NCBI GenBank assembly: GCA_009760855.2
Contig: WPIO01000025.1
Coordinates: 481,001-545,000 of the forward strand
Length of the DNA stretch: 64,000 nucleotides
From: Cristatella mucedo
Lineage: Eukaryota; Bryozoa; Phylactolaemata; Cristatellidae
Direction: 5' to 3'
Below, piece by piece: positions 23,001-31,000 of the stretch. The notes beneath the pieces are model-generated. The model made no database searches and had not been told where the DNA came from. It saw only the letters and a list, made by a program, of their open reading frames with translations. A program made the position numbers and the translations under genes. Within the stretch, counting starts at the first letter, position 1. Each line of letters starts with the position of its first letter.

Positions 23001-23997
23001 GTCCTTTGCAGTATATGTGAGGTGCATAGAAACATATGCAGTTACCTTAGCGTGGTGTATCGACATTCTAATATTATTCCTATTCTCTCGAGTGACTGCA
23101 GGTAGTTGTCATGCATGTCTTCACTTTATCTTTATTGTAATGATCAGGAGTGTCTGCCCATGTAATTGATGTGCTGCTCAATAGTAGTCTTATGGACTAC
23201 ATATTTATGAAGCTATTTTTGGATGTGCTATTACTTATAACTTTTATCGGACATCCGGAGACGATTGAGTATTTATATTTTTCTCTGCAGGCGCAAGGCT
23301 CTACCTCGTAGTTCGATGCGAAGGTCAGACCGTGAAGATCCCGGCATGCAATGCCGAAGAGCAGCAGTGGACGTGGGACAGGTCGGTACTTTTCTTTCGC
23401 ACCAGTGGACGGAGCCCGATTCAAGTACTGGTAAGTTTGACAGCCACGGACTCTCATGCTTAGTGAAGGTTTCCCGCGTTTTGTGCATGTTAACCTATTC
23501 AGTTTGCTAAAGTTGTTGTTCTTGTTTCACTGCAATTCTTCCGTGGCCCACCGTCATATTCCCAAGACTAACTTTAGTGAGTAGGTGCTTGCTGATTAAA
23601 CAGCCTCTTTTTGTATAGCGACAGAAGAAGCCTTTACGGCTAATACCACCGCTAGCAGTGGCGATAAAGAATCGCCCACCGCAGGAATTGAACCCACGAC
23701 CTCGGGAACGAGGTCGTGAAAGCAACCACCTTACCTAGTGTGCCATCATGGCTCACCATAGGTAGGCTCCCTTGTCATAAGCTCCGAGTTCTAATGTATA
23801 AACTTCGTCCGTCTCAGGTCATGGATGAGAAACCAATTACCGACAAATTTATGGGCCAGTTTACCATCAATTCGTCAGGAGCTTGTGAACTGGAAGCCAC
23901 GAGCTTTGCACTGAAGCCGAAGAAGGAAGGAGACGTGCCAGTCGCTGGAGCAGTGGTTGCTGCTGTCACAACAAGGCGAGATCTGGACACTTTTTGA
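1896..23997 (+). CDS. CAPN5: CAPN5/TRA-3-type calpain, complete 11-exon gene (copy 1)
   Basis: Joined exons are 1896-2066, 5229-5360, 6668-6876, 10037-10229, 10351-10625, 12923-13103, 18743-18850, 18930-19126, 20044-20162, 23291-23430 and 23818-23997. Every intron is GT-AG and all phases match, giving 1905 coding bases (634 residues plus TGA). The CAPN5 family is about 640 residues long. The order is a short N-terminus, a CysPc protease core (about residues 26-345) with C83 in GNCW, H254 in VKGHAY and N287 in LRNPWG, then domain III (about 350-500) and a C2 domain (about 505-630). There are no EF hands. The family consists of calcium-dependent intracellular cysteine proteases that cleave substrates at a few sites; worm TRA-3 acts in sex determination. 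The substrate here is unknown. The ATG at 1896 matches the family N-terminus; an in-frame ATG at 1779 lies upstream of a good splice acceptor. Alignment with the family was done from memory, not by search. Confidence 0.93.
2320..3150 (+). mobile_element. decayed LINE 3' portion in calpain intron 1
   Basis: Around 2330-2400 the + strand translation ([16 protein letters not shown]) resembles the GP-LLF-IYTLPL segment of reverse transcriptase domain motifs seen in other copies. The stretch continues to a LINE-like 3' end near 3130 (ctgacactgtgcacgc). Copy 2 has the same relic at 40940-41745. Confidence 0.5.
3365..3735 (-). mobile_element. LINE family 2, 3' fragment
   Basis: On the - strand it encodes [20 protein letters not shown] and [21 protein letters not shown]. 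The same peptide endings recur at 41970-42325, 21565-21770, 49240-49470 and 59455-59700, defining a second non-LTR family. It is shared with copy 2, so it predates the duplication. Confidence 0.65.
3902..4066 (-). mobile_element. tRNA-derived SINE present only in copy 1
   Basis: Reverse-strand B box GGGTTCGAATTC, tRNA-like head at the right end (gtgagccgcgatggcaca) and the family tail ctgttaaatcagctagta at the left. Copy 2 has no such insert at the aligned point (about 42474-42510). Confidence 0.8.
4067..5228. other. end of calpain intron 1
   Basis: Unique-looking intron sequence that aligns with 42500-43666 of copy 2. No RNA gene, ORF or clear repeat was seen. Confidence 0.5.
5229..5360 (+). 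CDS. CAPN5: calpain copy 1, exon 2 (catalytic Cys)
   Basis: This 44-codon exon in phase 0 covers residues 58-101 and starts [12 protein letters not shown]. It carries the active-site motif [11 protein letters not shown], with the nucleophile C83. The acceptor is attcag|GAG and the donor AAG|gtaagg. Confidence 0.95.
5361..6300. other. calpain intron 2, first part
   Basis: Non-coding, aligned with 43799-44810 of copy 2. No supported feature. Confidence 0.5.
6303..6480 (+). mobile_element. tRNA-derived SINE present only in copy 1 (intron 2)
   Basis: B box GGTTCCATTCC at 6363-6373, body caagcagtggtgatagccg and an ATT-rich tail from about 6462. The aligned site in copy 2 (about 44815-44835) lacks it, so it inserted after the duplication. 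Confidence 0.75.
6668..6876 (+). CDS. CAPN5: calpain copy 1, exon 3 (protease core)
   Basis: It encodes residues 102-170 plus two bases of codon 171. Hallmark calpain blocks are [29 protein letters not shown] and [14 protein letters not shown]. The acceptor is ttccag|ATA and the donor AA|gtacgt. The remaining base of the split Lys codon starts exon 4. Confidence 0.95.
7190..8300 (+). mobile_element. decayed LINE with RT motifs in calpain intron 3
   Basis: Broken + strand frames read [19 protein letters not shown] and [18 protein letters not shown], corresponding to the RT segments D-AAFDTIDH, ITGTALQWF and HNLGF-FYADDTQ. Part of it (7780-8290) aligns with 49690-50130 of copy 2. It has multiple frameshifts. 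Confidence 0.6.
8025..8087 (+). repeat. 35-bp tandem duplication
   Basis: The stretch aactgaattgtttactccg plus tatgcttt occurs twice, at 8025 and 8060. Copy 2 has a single unit near 49869. Confidence 0.8.
8301..9494. other. calpain intron 3, middle part
   Basis: No exon or RNA gene supported. A - strand open frame of 83 codons at 8735-8986 has no family I recognise and lies in a stretch that I could not match to copy 2. It may be repeat-derived. Confidence 0.4.
9495..9690 (+). mobile_element. tRNA-derived SINE, best-preserved copy
   Basis: A box TGGCTCAATAGG at 9506-9517 and B box GGTTCAAATCC at 9559-9569, about 41 bp apart, form an internal pol III promoter. A non-tRNA body (gcaagcagtggtagtagcc) and the tail gccgttaaatcagctagta follow. 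It is not a functional tRNA gene, because the 3' half does not fold into a tRNA acceptor stem. Confidence 0.85.
9733..9800 (-). mobile_element. LINE family 1, extreme 3' end
   Basis: An (AAT)n run is followed by gataacttaatccttttctagg, a degenerate form of the family 1 3' terminus in reverse orientation. Confidence 0.6.
10037..10229 (+). CDS. CAPN5: calpain copy 1, exon 4 (protease core)
   Basis: It completes Lys171 and encodes residues 172-235, with the block [10 protein letters not shown]...EALVDFTGG typical of CAPN5. The acceptor is gtgcag|G and the donor CCG|gtaatt. The following intron is only 121 bp, the second shortest in the gene after the 79-bp intron between exons 7 and 8. Confidence 0.94.
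10351..10625 (+). CDS. CAPN5: calpain copy 1, exon 5 (catalytic His and Asn)
   Basis: It encodes residues 236-326 plus two bases of Trp327. It carries H254 (GLVKGHAYS) and N287 ([14 protein letters not shown]), and ends in the conserved DDGEFW. The acceptor is tttacag|GCC and the donor TG|gtaagt. Confidence 0.95.
10772..11025 (-). mobile_element. LINE family 1, 3' UTR fragment in intron 5
   Basis: Reverse orientation: tail-side segment cagagaacttaatcgtgctc, then ggcacttta, and distal blocks gtgcagtgtcagcac-like at 10940-11000, matching the 3' UTR of family 1. Confidence 0.65.
11902..12029. repeat. pair of strong hairpins with complementary loops
   Basis: Hairpin 1 (11902-11967) pairs aaactgctaa and gataagact with agtcttatc and ttagtagttt across a short loop. 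Hairpin 2 (about 11979-12029) pairs gatcggta and ttgggctgc with gcagcccaa and taccgatc. The 17-mer ggctgctgataggcagc at 11923-11939 is the exact reverse complement of 12001-12017. Copy 2 keeps only a weakened second hairpin near 56262. Confidence 0.7.
12175..12305 (-). mobile_element. degenerate SINE shared by both copies
   Basis: Reverse SINE body (gaagagcctgggcggctgtc) and a B-box relic. Collinear with 56448-56575 in copy 2, so it predates the duplication. Confidence 0.6.
12923..13103 (+). CDS. CAPN5: calpain copy 1, exon 6 (end of protease core)
   Basis: It completes Trp327 and encodes residues 328-387, starting [10 protein letters not shown] and ending in the family block SYLQNPQ. The acceptor is atttag|G and the donor CAG|gtaaga. 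It marks the passage from the protease core to domain III. Confidence 0.94.
13104..14199. other. calpain intron 6, first part
   Basis: Aligned with 57362-58500 of copy 2. No exon, RNA gene or recognisable repeat seen. Confidence 0.5.
14200..14560 (-). mobile_element. old LINE fragment shared by both copies
   Basis: Contains the reverse-strand segment ctggcattgggagcatagcg, like the 'tttgggagcatacgaact' block of family 1. It aligns with 58500-58856 of copy 2. Confidence 0.5.
14644..15484. mobile_element. non-autonomous hAT element with 8-bp target duplication (copy 1 only)
   Basis: The left end TAGAGGTCGGCAAGCTCTGG and the right end (reverse complement CAGAGGCTGGCAAAGGTTCC) are imperfect terminal inverted repeats of hAT type. 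The flanks agctagag (14636-14643) and agctagtg (15485-15492) match in 7 of 8 bases. Copy 2 has one such octamer, agccagtg, with no insert near 59805. Inside are a second TIR-like start at about 14975 and a LINE 3' tail at 15075-15190, so the element is composite or has been hit by later insertions. No transposase ORF was seen. Confidence 0.75.
15075..15190 (-). mobile_element. LINE family 1, extreme 3' end inside the hAT element
   Basis: The AAT-rich run is followed by gagagaactcaatctctgtc and taggcactttacacttgc, the family 1 3' terminus in reverse. Confidence 0.75.
15493..16910. other. calpain intron 6, middle part
   Basis: Non-coding. It aligns with 59810-60165 and 60796-61930 of copy 2. 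No gene supported. Confidence 0.5.
16915..17060. repeat. pyrimidine-rich tract
   Basis: Long CT-rich run (for example ctctctttttt and ctctttctctctcgctc). The 78-79-codon open frames here are low-complexity shadows. Copy 2 has a related tract around 61940-62060. Confidence 0.7.
17119..17134. repeat. short TA palindrome, seed of the copy 2 microsatellite
   Basis: Reads ccggtatatatataccgg, a perfect palindrome. The aligned place in copy 2 holds about 185 bp of TA-rich repeat. Confidence 0.7.
17140..18742. other. calpain intron 6, last part with a purine-rich tract
   Basis: Non-coding. Positions 18290-18480 form a GA-rich tract on the + strand, and the open frames on both strands there are low-complexity. 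TTCTT-type simple repeat at about 18024-18066. No gene supported. Confidence 0.55.
18743..18850 (+). CDS. CAPN5: calpain copy 1, exon 7 (domain III)
   Basis: This 36-codon exon (residues 388-423) begins [18 protein letters not shown] and ends AIGFHVMM, which matches the CAPN5 stretch after QNPQ. The acceptor is ctttatag|TTT and the donor ATG|gtgagt, phase 0 at both ends. An ATG-based ORF scan misses it because it is short. Confidence 0.88.
18930..19126 (+). CDS. CAPN5: calpain copy 1, exon 8 (domain III)
   Basis: Residues 424-488 plus two bases of codon 489. It begins [10 protein letters not shown] and includes [14 protein letters not shown] and [16 protein letters not shown], the domain III signature of CAPN5. 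The acceptor is acttag|GTG and the donor AG|gtgagt. Confidence 0.94.
19127..20043. other. calpain intron 8
   Basis: No recognisable repeat, RNA gene or additional exon seen. A short GC-rich patch lies at about 19690-19790. Confidence 0.45.
20044..20162 (+). CDS. CAPN5: calpain copy 1, exon 9 (start of C2 domain)
   Basis: It completes codon 489 and encodes residues 490-528, ending in one base of a Gly codon. The segment [18 protein letters not shown] corresponds to the first strand and loop of the CAPN5 C2 domain. It was placed by phase (AG|A in, G|GC out), acceptor ttgttag|A and donor TCAG|gtatgc. Similarity to the family is weaker than in the core exons. Confidence 0.82.
20880..21556 (+). 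mobile_element. LINE family 1, 5'-truncated 3' end in intron 9
   Basis: Frameshifted + frames read [34 protein letters not shown], then [20 protein letters not shown] and [13 protein letters not shown], the C-terminal end of a CR1/L2-like ORF2. A 3' UTR and an (ATT)n tail at 21540-21556 follow. This is one of the clearest copies of the 3' end. Confidence 0.88.
21565..22385 (-). mobile_element. LINE family 2 fragment
   Basis: Reverse-strand peptides [20 protein letters not shown] and [14 protein letters not shown] match the family 2 C-terminus. The stretch continues with family 2 nucleotide blocks to about 22385. Confidence 0.65.
22390..22980 (+). mobile_element. degenerate LINE family 1 fragment
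   Basis: The + strand shows diverged family 1 blocks (cggctaggcttatctgtcg, accacttcttgccgaact). The 105-codon frame on the opposite strand is a shadow. Confidence 0.55.
23291..23430 (+). CDS. CAPN5: calpain copy 1, exon 10 (C2 domain)
   Basis: It encodes residues 530-575, beginning [18 protein letters not shown] and ending SPIQVL, like the central C2 strands of CAPN5. The acceptor is tctgcag|GC and the donor CTG|gtaagt. Its + frame has no nearby ATG, so only shadow ORFs appear in simple scans. Confidence 0.88.
23588..23757 (-). mobile_element. tRNA-derived SINE just upstream of calpain exon 11
   Basis: Reverse-strand B box GGGTTCAATTCC, A-box side at 23735-23757 and body gctagcagtggcgataaaga. 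It ends 60 bp before the exon 11 acceptor, so it may overlap the branch-point region. Confidence 0.82.
23818..23997 (+). CDS. CAPN5: calpain copy 1, exon 11 (C2 end and stop)
   Basis: It encodes residues 576-634 and the TGA at 23995-23997. The block [13 protein letters not shown] matches the C2 segment that reads DEFLGQ in relatives. The acceptor is gtctcag|GTC, only about 60 bp after an inverted SINE. A possible poly(A) signal variant ATTAAA lies at 24342-24347. Confidence 0.9.
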   Translation, partial: VMDEKPITDKFMGQFTINSSGACELEATSFALKPKKEGDVPVAGAVVAAVTTRRDLDTF

Positions 23998-26700
23998 TCC
24001 AGGGATACTTATTGTTTACTTACATTTTAGCCACAAATGTGCTGTCACTTTTTTATAGCCTTTGCCACCAGTTTAGCTTGGCGATGGCTACTAATGACCA
24101 CGACTAATTAGTCTGTCATTAGCACACTTATCGGTTTCCATGTGGAACCTATAAGGTCTGCATAAATCGCTAAATATCTTTGCATAGCTTTCGTGCCATT
24201 GGGGAACGCTGGAAGCGCACACCTTCGTCTCTGGGTTGGCCGCATGAGTATTTTTCATCACAGGTCAGCCTGGCTTTGTCTTTTAAATAACCTCGTCAGC
24301 TCATTTCCTCGTGGTGGCAGTATATTTGCCTGGCTTTGTTTATTAAAGCATCGTTTTCAGTGTTATTTCGTTTTATCTTTCTGTATTAAGTATTGTTCGT
24401 TGGCTTGTCCTAAAAGCCGGATGTTCTAGCATGCTCATGCATCACACGGCAAGGCTTTGACTTAACCCTGAAACTACCCAGTTGATGTCAAGCCTGTCCG
24501 TGTCTAACCAGCTGCTAAAATGGCATCGTGACCGTGATCGTGGTCTTAAATTTGACTACATCGCTTTACAGTTGCCCATAGGGTGCCACTTTAGTTCCTA
24601 TAAGTTATAGTTGACTTGAAGCAACTGGTGAGAATCAGTGCATCATGTTGGATCTAAAACGCTGTCTCTGATTGTCTCTGATAGGCTATCAGGTCCTTCT
24701 GTGTGCATAGCTAAACTGTCACCTCCTTGTCATGATTGTAATTAAATGTTAATGTAAGTACAATGCATTTGTTTAGTGCCCACGAGAACTTAATTTATAC
24801 CCACGCGCTTCAATGATCTCCACCCATGCCCTTCACATATGCCGCACGGCTAGAGCTAAGGCCTTGGTTGTTAAAGATGAGTACCTTGACCCGTGGGTCA
24901 AACAAGGGGTATTCTGTGCTATGTGGAGAAGAACGCATCCCTCTCAACTATGCAATGAACGGTCAAGGCCTTTTCCTTGCGGCAGTTTCCAATGAAGCCG
25001 CAGCCCGAGTAATTCCCTGCGGGCACTCGGCTGCCAACATCGTACAGTGTTCCTCTCAAGAAAGATGCAAAGCAGCAGTAGAGAGCGATAAGAACACTGC
25101 TAACACTGGACGATAAGCAACACAAGAACACAAGCAGGCCTATAAACTTAATGTGCATGCACTGAGTGCTTACATTTTGTTGGGTTCACTTATTTGAGCA
25201 GGTGATGAGGAGAGCAGCTTACCTTTCCCTTTTCTCCCCTCCCTGCTAGGAGAGATCCGTAGTCTCTGTGACTATCAGGATCTCGGCTTAAGTTGAGTCA
25301 ACTCATAACTGTTTTAACAGCTTCATTTATACAGTGACAGAGGATTCTAAATGCCTATAGCTGCTGCTTGCTGACGGGAATAAAGGATTGCAAGTTGCAT
25401 TTGAGCCAAGCTGGTTTGGCCCAGTGTTTAAGGTGCTGGCCGCGACCAAGGTCAAGGTGAATGTAGTTAATGACCGAGATCACGGTCTCGAGCCTCGTGA
25501 TATATGTGAAGCGCCTAAATAGAAAATACGATATCCCAGGGGCTATATAAATGCATTATACTTAGTATAGCATTCAATCCATGAGCTTCGTCATGAAGAG
25601 TGAGCACTCAACCCCTGAGCTATTATCTGCGGCATGGCTATGGTCACGAGTCTTCAGACATCTGCTGATAAGGCCGGCGATCCTCTACAGACTGGTCCGT
25701 TCTTTTGCAATTGGGATCTAGTGACGTTGGTAATAATACTGATGTTTTCTGGGTAGCTTGTACTTGTGTACCTAGTTTGCAATGGTAGTACTGAAACCGT
25801 GGTGGGCTGGCGTCGTTTGCACCCCTCAGCAAAGGCAGCAGGTCATTGCTTGAGAATGAGGGCATGGACAATGGCCTGATATTTGGTAGGTGAGCCCGAA
25901 CCACTCGTTTTCTTCAATTGGAATTAGTACCCGAGGTGACCGAAGCTTACTTTGGAAATGATAGCTACATCGCAGTTCGAATAAATAGGACAGCTCTTGC
26001 AGCTTACGGAGCTCAGCAAAGTATGCCCGGGAAGAGCATGCGTCATGGCATGATGGTTGATGGCTAACAACAGAATACTGTTGTTTATACTTTAGAGTTA
26101 AAACCGCAGTTGCCCGATGCTTAGTTCGGAAATTACAGCCGCTTTGTGGTTCAAATATTTAGAACGGCTCTCTGAGCCTGGCCATTGGAGGCCATTGTTC
26201 GGGAAAGCACGTGCTACATTGAATGAAATTTGACTGGTAGTTTCGGAGCCCCATTATGTATAAGTTGGAGTCAAAACCATAGTTGCGAGAGAGTATTCTT
26301 TGTTAAAATGGCAGCTGTACCTTAGTGTCGTGCAGTTATTCGTGGGCGCTTTGCGCCCTGCTCCAAGCAGTGAACTGCTGTGAACAAATTACGTGAATCA
26401 GGGACGTTCTGCTTATACACAGTAAGAGCACTGCTGGCAAACAAAAGTGGCCTGAAAAAGTCCTAAAGTATAGTTAATGAGGCTGGCTCGGTTGCGTCAT
26501 GCTTTTGAAATTACAATACACAAGTAATGTGGACTCGGTTTGACTCAGATTCAAACAACAAAAGTTCCAACTTTAGAAATCCCAGACCAACGTATGAAAA
26601 ATTGCCCTCCTGGTTAACAACTTTGTTATTCTAGAAAAAGCTTAATGCGATAGAACCTAAACGTCAATAGCAATATTGATTGGAATTAAGCTAACTAAAT
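23998..26700. other. 3' flank and intergenic DNA
   Basis: It holds the presumed calpain 3' UTR, a diverged LINE 3' end at about 24755-24815 and an inverted SINE relic at about 25330-25450. Open frames at 24826-25116 (+) and 25644-25904 (-) have no recognised family, and I do not call them genes. Confidence 0.45.
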
Positions 26701-26711
26701 CAGGTGTGGCC

Positions 26712-26790
26712 AGGTATAAAGTAATAATGTATAATGTAATCGGGTATAACGGGTATAATGTAACCGGGTATAATGTAATCGGGTACAACG
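26712..26790. repeat. short minisatellite
   Basis: Imperfect tandem units of about 15 bp, gtataatgtaatcgg and gtataatgtaaccgg, with one shortened unit gtataacgg. Confidence 0.75.
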
Positions 26791-27365
26791 TGCCCCCATA
26801 GAGGTTTAAAGGAGATTTGGGAAATCAAGCTAAAATAAATTTAATCGACAAGTCAACTATGAACAGGGCAAGCTATGCTTGAGATGTAGGCATGTATCCT
26901 CTTCTCTGTCTCAAACTAGTGTGACTGAAACCCAGGCGAATGAGCATTCAGTTATGAACATCTTAAAAATCGAATACCGTTGACCAGGCATACGTTCTTA
27001 AATTAGTTTGCAAAACAGATTTGAGTACAACAAATTTATTATTTCCTCGGTGAGCATAATTTCAGGTGTCTGGCATTTTTTTTTATTATTTTCCAAATAT
27101 AAATCACGGTTGATGATTTATAGTGTATTTGCTTAGCTTTGGGTACGTCAGGTTTGGTAGATTTTCTGTATCAAAGATCGGCTGCACTATAAATTACCCG
27201 TTGCGTATAATGATATTGACTTTCATTAGGTTTACTTGTTATAGTTAATGACATATGTGTTGCATGTTATTTTTTGTAGAACATTAAGCCATTTTTCTGG
27301 TTGATATAGTTGTTTAAATTAACAAATATTTGTGATTTGCGATGCCACGGGAGTGCAAGAATTTT
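26791..27365. other. AT-rich intergenic DNA
   Basis: No gene, repeat or RNA feature could be supported here. Confidence 0.4.
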
Positions 27366-27885
27366 CAATATATGATAATATTAATAATAAAACACTTTAT
27401 AGAGCGCACTCAGGGAACTCAATCTCTTTCTAGGCGCTTTGCATTTCAGCAAAGGAAACACGATCGAATGATTAGCGCTAGCATGCTCAATAGACAACAA
27501 GACTAACGTGGTTGGGGGTGACATGCACGGAGTCAGCGTGTAAGGGTGGTTAGTGGCTGCATGCAGTGTCAGCACTAATAAGCAAATAAGGATCAAATCA
27601 TAAAGACCTAATAAATAATCTGATAAATAGGTGCGTTTTTAACTTATTTTTATATTTGGTCGAGTCAGGGGATGTCGTGACTCTAGTTGGGAGTTATTTC
27701 CAGGCTTTGGAAGCATACAAACTGCAGGCACGGTCTTCAAATAATTTGAGGTTTCTACGAGGCACAGGAAAACAATTAAATTTCGAAGCGTGTGGTAAGA
27801 TGCTTAGCCTGGTGGACGAGTAACTCCTATAGGTAGGCTGGGACCAAAGAACGAAGGGACCTAAAAGTGAGCGACCAAACATTGA
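27366..27885 (-). mobile_element. LINE family 1, 5'-truncated 3' end
   Basis: The AAT-rich tail at 27366-27390 marks the 3' end. Reverse-strand peptide SLLGPFVLWSQPTYRSYSST and the 3' UTR blocks match family 1. It abuts the next LINE copy at its 5' side. Confidence 0.8.
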
Positions 27886-29495
27886 AGTAATAATAATTAT
27901 AATATTAATAATAATAATGCACTTGATAAAGCGACCTGAGAGAACTCAATCTCTTTCTAGGCGCTTTACATTTGCTGCAAAGGGAAATGCAATTGAATGG
28001 TGAGTAATATCATGCTTGATAAACAAACAACATGAATAACATGGTTAAGGGTGACATGCACAGGGTCAGCATGCTAATGTGGTTAGTGGCAATATGCACA
28101 GTGTCAGCACGCATAAGCACATCAAGGACGACTAACAGGGACACACTAAATGCGGTCCTAAATAGGTGTTTTTAAGTTCTTTTTAAATGTGCTCAAGTCG
28201 GGGAATGTTCTGACGCAAGTTGGGAGGGAGTTCCGGGCTTTGGGAGCATACGAACTAAATGCATGGTGTCCAAAGGATTTGAGGTTTGTACGAGGTATTT
28301 GTAGACTGTTGGATTCCGAAAAGCGGGTGGTACGATGCTTGGCCTGGTGGGAAGTAGATCTGAGAGATAGGCTGGAGCCTAAGAATGAAGGGACCTAAAA
28401 GTGAGCGACAAAACCTTGAAGTCAATCCGTTGCTTGACTGGTAGCCAGTGCAGGTCGGCGAGAAGTGGTGTGATACGGCAGCTGCGACGCTCACGACAGA
28501 CAAGCCTAGCTGCAGAGTTTTGCACCAGTTGCAATCGCCTGATCGCACATGCCGGTAGGACAGTAAGCAGTGAGTTGCAGAAATCGAGACGGGATGTCAC
28601 GAATGCATGGACCAACTTAGACGTGGTATCCTTATCTAAACAGTTCCAATTTTTAGTAATGTTATGTAGCTGAAAGTAGGCAGATTTGACTGTGGAGCTG
28701 TTGTGGTCGTCTAACGAAAGGTCATTTTGAAACTTGAACCTAGATTTTGAGCTGATTCAACAGGAGATATGCTGGCAGAGCCAAATTTGAGCGTCAGCCT
28801 TTCCAATATCTGAATCAGACTGGGTTCGCCCATAACTAGAAAGTTAGTTTTATCATCGTTTAGTTTTAGAAAGTTTGCTGCCATCCATGTGCGGATGTCG
28901 TCAATGCATGCAGCGAGTTAGGTGAGAGAACTTGAGGTGCTCGAAGGCTGTGAGGGATCAAAGCAAAGGTACAACTGAGTCATCCGCATAGAAGTGAAAG
29001 CCTAGATTGTGCTCGGCAATCACGTCAGCAAGAGGTAGAGTATTAACCGTGAAAAGAACCGGACCTAACACGGAGCCCTGAGTACCCCATATTTCAGAGG
29101 TACCTCAGATGATCTTTGTCCATTCACGTTAATACTCTGGAGTCTCCCACTGAGATAGGACCTGAACCATTGGAGAGCAGTGCCAGTGATGCCCAGGTGA
29201 GATGAGACGCGTTTTAGAAGAACTATGTGATCGATAGTATCAAAATCCACCGAAAGATCAAGCAAAACAAGCAGAGACACTCTACCCATGTCTGCATTCA
29301 CAAGTAGGTCATTGTATACCCTAAATAATGCTGACTCTGTGGAGTGATTAGCTCTAAAGCCAGACTGGAACTTACTAGCAAGGTTTGAAGTTTCGATAAA
29401 TGAGTTCAACTGGTCTGCTACGACCCGTTCCAGTTTCTTTGATAGAAATGGTAGTAGGGAGACTGGGCAGTAGTTGCTTATGCTCTCTTGGAAGT
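27886..29495 (-). mobile_element. LINE family 1 with reverse transcriptase core
   Basis: Reading right to left, the - strand gives NYCPVSLLPFLSKKLERVVA, SKFQSGFRANHSTESALF, VLLDLSVDFDTIDH and ITGTALQWFRSYLSGR, the standard CR1/L2-like RT motifs. The C-terminal [19 protein letters not shown] segment, 3' UTR and (ATT)n-type tail follow at 27886-27925. The catalytic FYADD region is frameshifted. It is dead but gives the best RT core in the window. Confidence 0.9.
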
Positions 29496-29528
29496 CGATG
29501 CGTGATAGTGATAGTGATAGTGATGCTT
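29496..29528. repeat. hexamer repeat at a LINE-LINE junction
   Basis: About four to five units of gatagt / agtgat separate two LINE family 1 fragments of the same orientation. Confidence 0.8.
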
Positions 29529-30205
29529 GACCGGTAGCCAGTGCAGGTCGGCGTGAAGTGGTGTGATGTGGCAACTGGGACCCTCACGACAGACAAGCCT
29601 CGCTTCGGAGGTTTGCACCAGCTGTAAGCGCCGGATTGCACATGCCGGTAGTCCAGCATGCGATGAGTTACAGAAGTCAAAACGGGATGTCAAAAATGCA
29701 TCGACCAACTTAGATGTGGTATCCTTATCTAAACAAGCCCGAATTTAAGCAATGTTATGTAGCCAAAAGTAGTCATACTTGATTGTGGAGCTGACGTGGT
29801 CGTCTAATGGAAGGTCACTTTGGAACATGACAGCTAGATTTCGTGCAGATTCAACAGGAGATATGCTGGCAGAGCCGATTTCGAGCGTTAGTGTTGGTAA
29901 TTTCTTAATCACACTTGGTATGCTCATAACTATAAGTTGGTTTTATCGTTGAAAAAAATTGAAGAAAATTTGCTGCCATCCTTGCGATGATGTCACCAAT
30001 ACATGCAGCAAAGGATTTTTAGAGAATTTTACACGTGGTGGGCTGAGAGGGATCAAAGCAGACGTGCAGCTGAGTGTCATCAGCAGAAGTGAAAGTTTAG
30101 ATTATGCTTGGTGATCACGTCGGCAAGAGGAAGAGTATAAACCATGAAAAGATTGGACCAAACAGGAACCCTGAGGTACCCCATATTTCAGAGGTTCCTC
30201 GTGTG
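29529..30205 (-). mobile_element. LINE family 1, internal fragment
   Basis: Reverse-strand peptides FLTSRFDFCNSSHAGLPACA and LTLEIGSASISPVESARNLA cover the same ORF2 region as part of the previous copy, so this is a separate copy, not its continuation. Confidence 0.82.
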
Positions 30206-31000
30206 ATCAATATCAGCTGCAGATATTCGACGATTTAAAGGTCATTGCCCTTTTGCTTGGACTTCAAGGTGGCTACATAGATATCCGTGTTTGTTAAGTC
30301 TTTGGGGTGGTCGTTCTGATGTTTTTCACAGCAGAAAGAAAGACTAGTCAGAGAGAACGAATGTAGTGCCTGGGAGTAACAAAGTCAGAGTGCCTACTTC
30401 CTGCCTTGCGCATAAAGAATAGAGTAATGAAAAACTGTGTTAAGGCCCCGAACCAACCAAGATGATTACACTTTTAAGTACTTACAAAAAAGGTTCCCGA
30501 AATTAGCGAGGCAGAGAATATTTGTCGGTCCATAGACGCAATTATCGTTCAAAGACACTGTTTACATAAAAAATGACTGAGTTGGAGTTGCAGGCACGGG
30601 AAAGACTTAAGTCTGTGCTAGAGAACTTTCTCAGCAATCTCAACTCTGCTGACTGTGCGCGAATCGTTGGGAAAATGACTTAATATTAGCCGGCACTTGG
30701 CAGTAGCAGAATGAGTGTTAAGACACATTTTTTAAGCTCCTACTTTGACTTTTCCCCGTTAAATTAAGCGCATTCAGACCCTAAGGTTAAAACGCGTTAC
30801 ATATTCTAAAAGAGCATCCAAAAATCTACTCAAATCACCTATTTGATTGAAAACGACCGACACACAAGTTTTATTTGCAGGCCAATGTTATTATGACCGC
30901 ATAAAAGTAGACTAACGTTTGTCGAGCTGCGTCAGCCGCAATTATAATCCAATCTGCCGGTGGGTCCAATCACAGCACTCGCCGTTTGGAGTTTCGACGA
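30206..31000. other. intergenic, nothing supported
   Basis: Neither strand shows a convincing exon or a repeat shared with other parts of the window. Confidence 0.4.

Noticed and set aside
24826-25116. 96-codon open frame downstream of calpain
   Set aside because: No recognisable domain, no supporting splice pattern, and a LINE relic next to it. Not called as a gene.
28401-28673. 90-codon + strand open frame (also 29563-29748 and 45548-45820)
   Set aside because: These repeated frames are antisense to the LINE ORF2 C-terminus.
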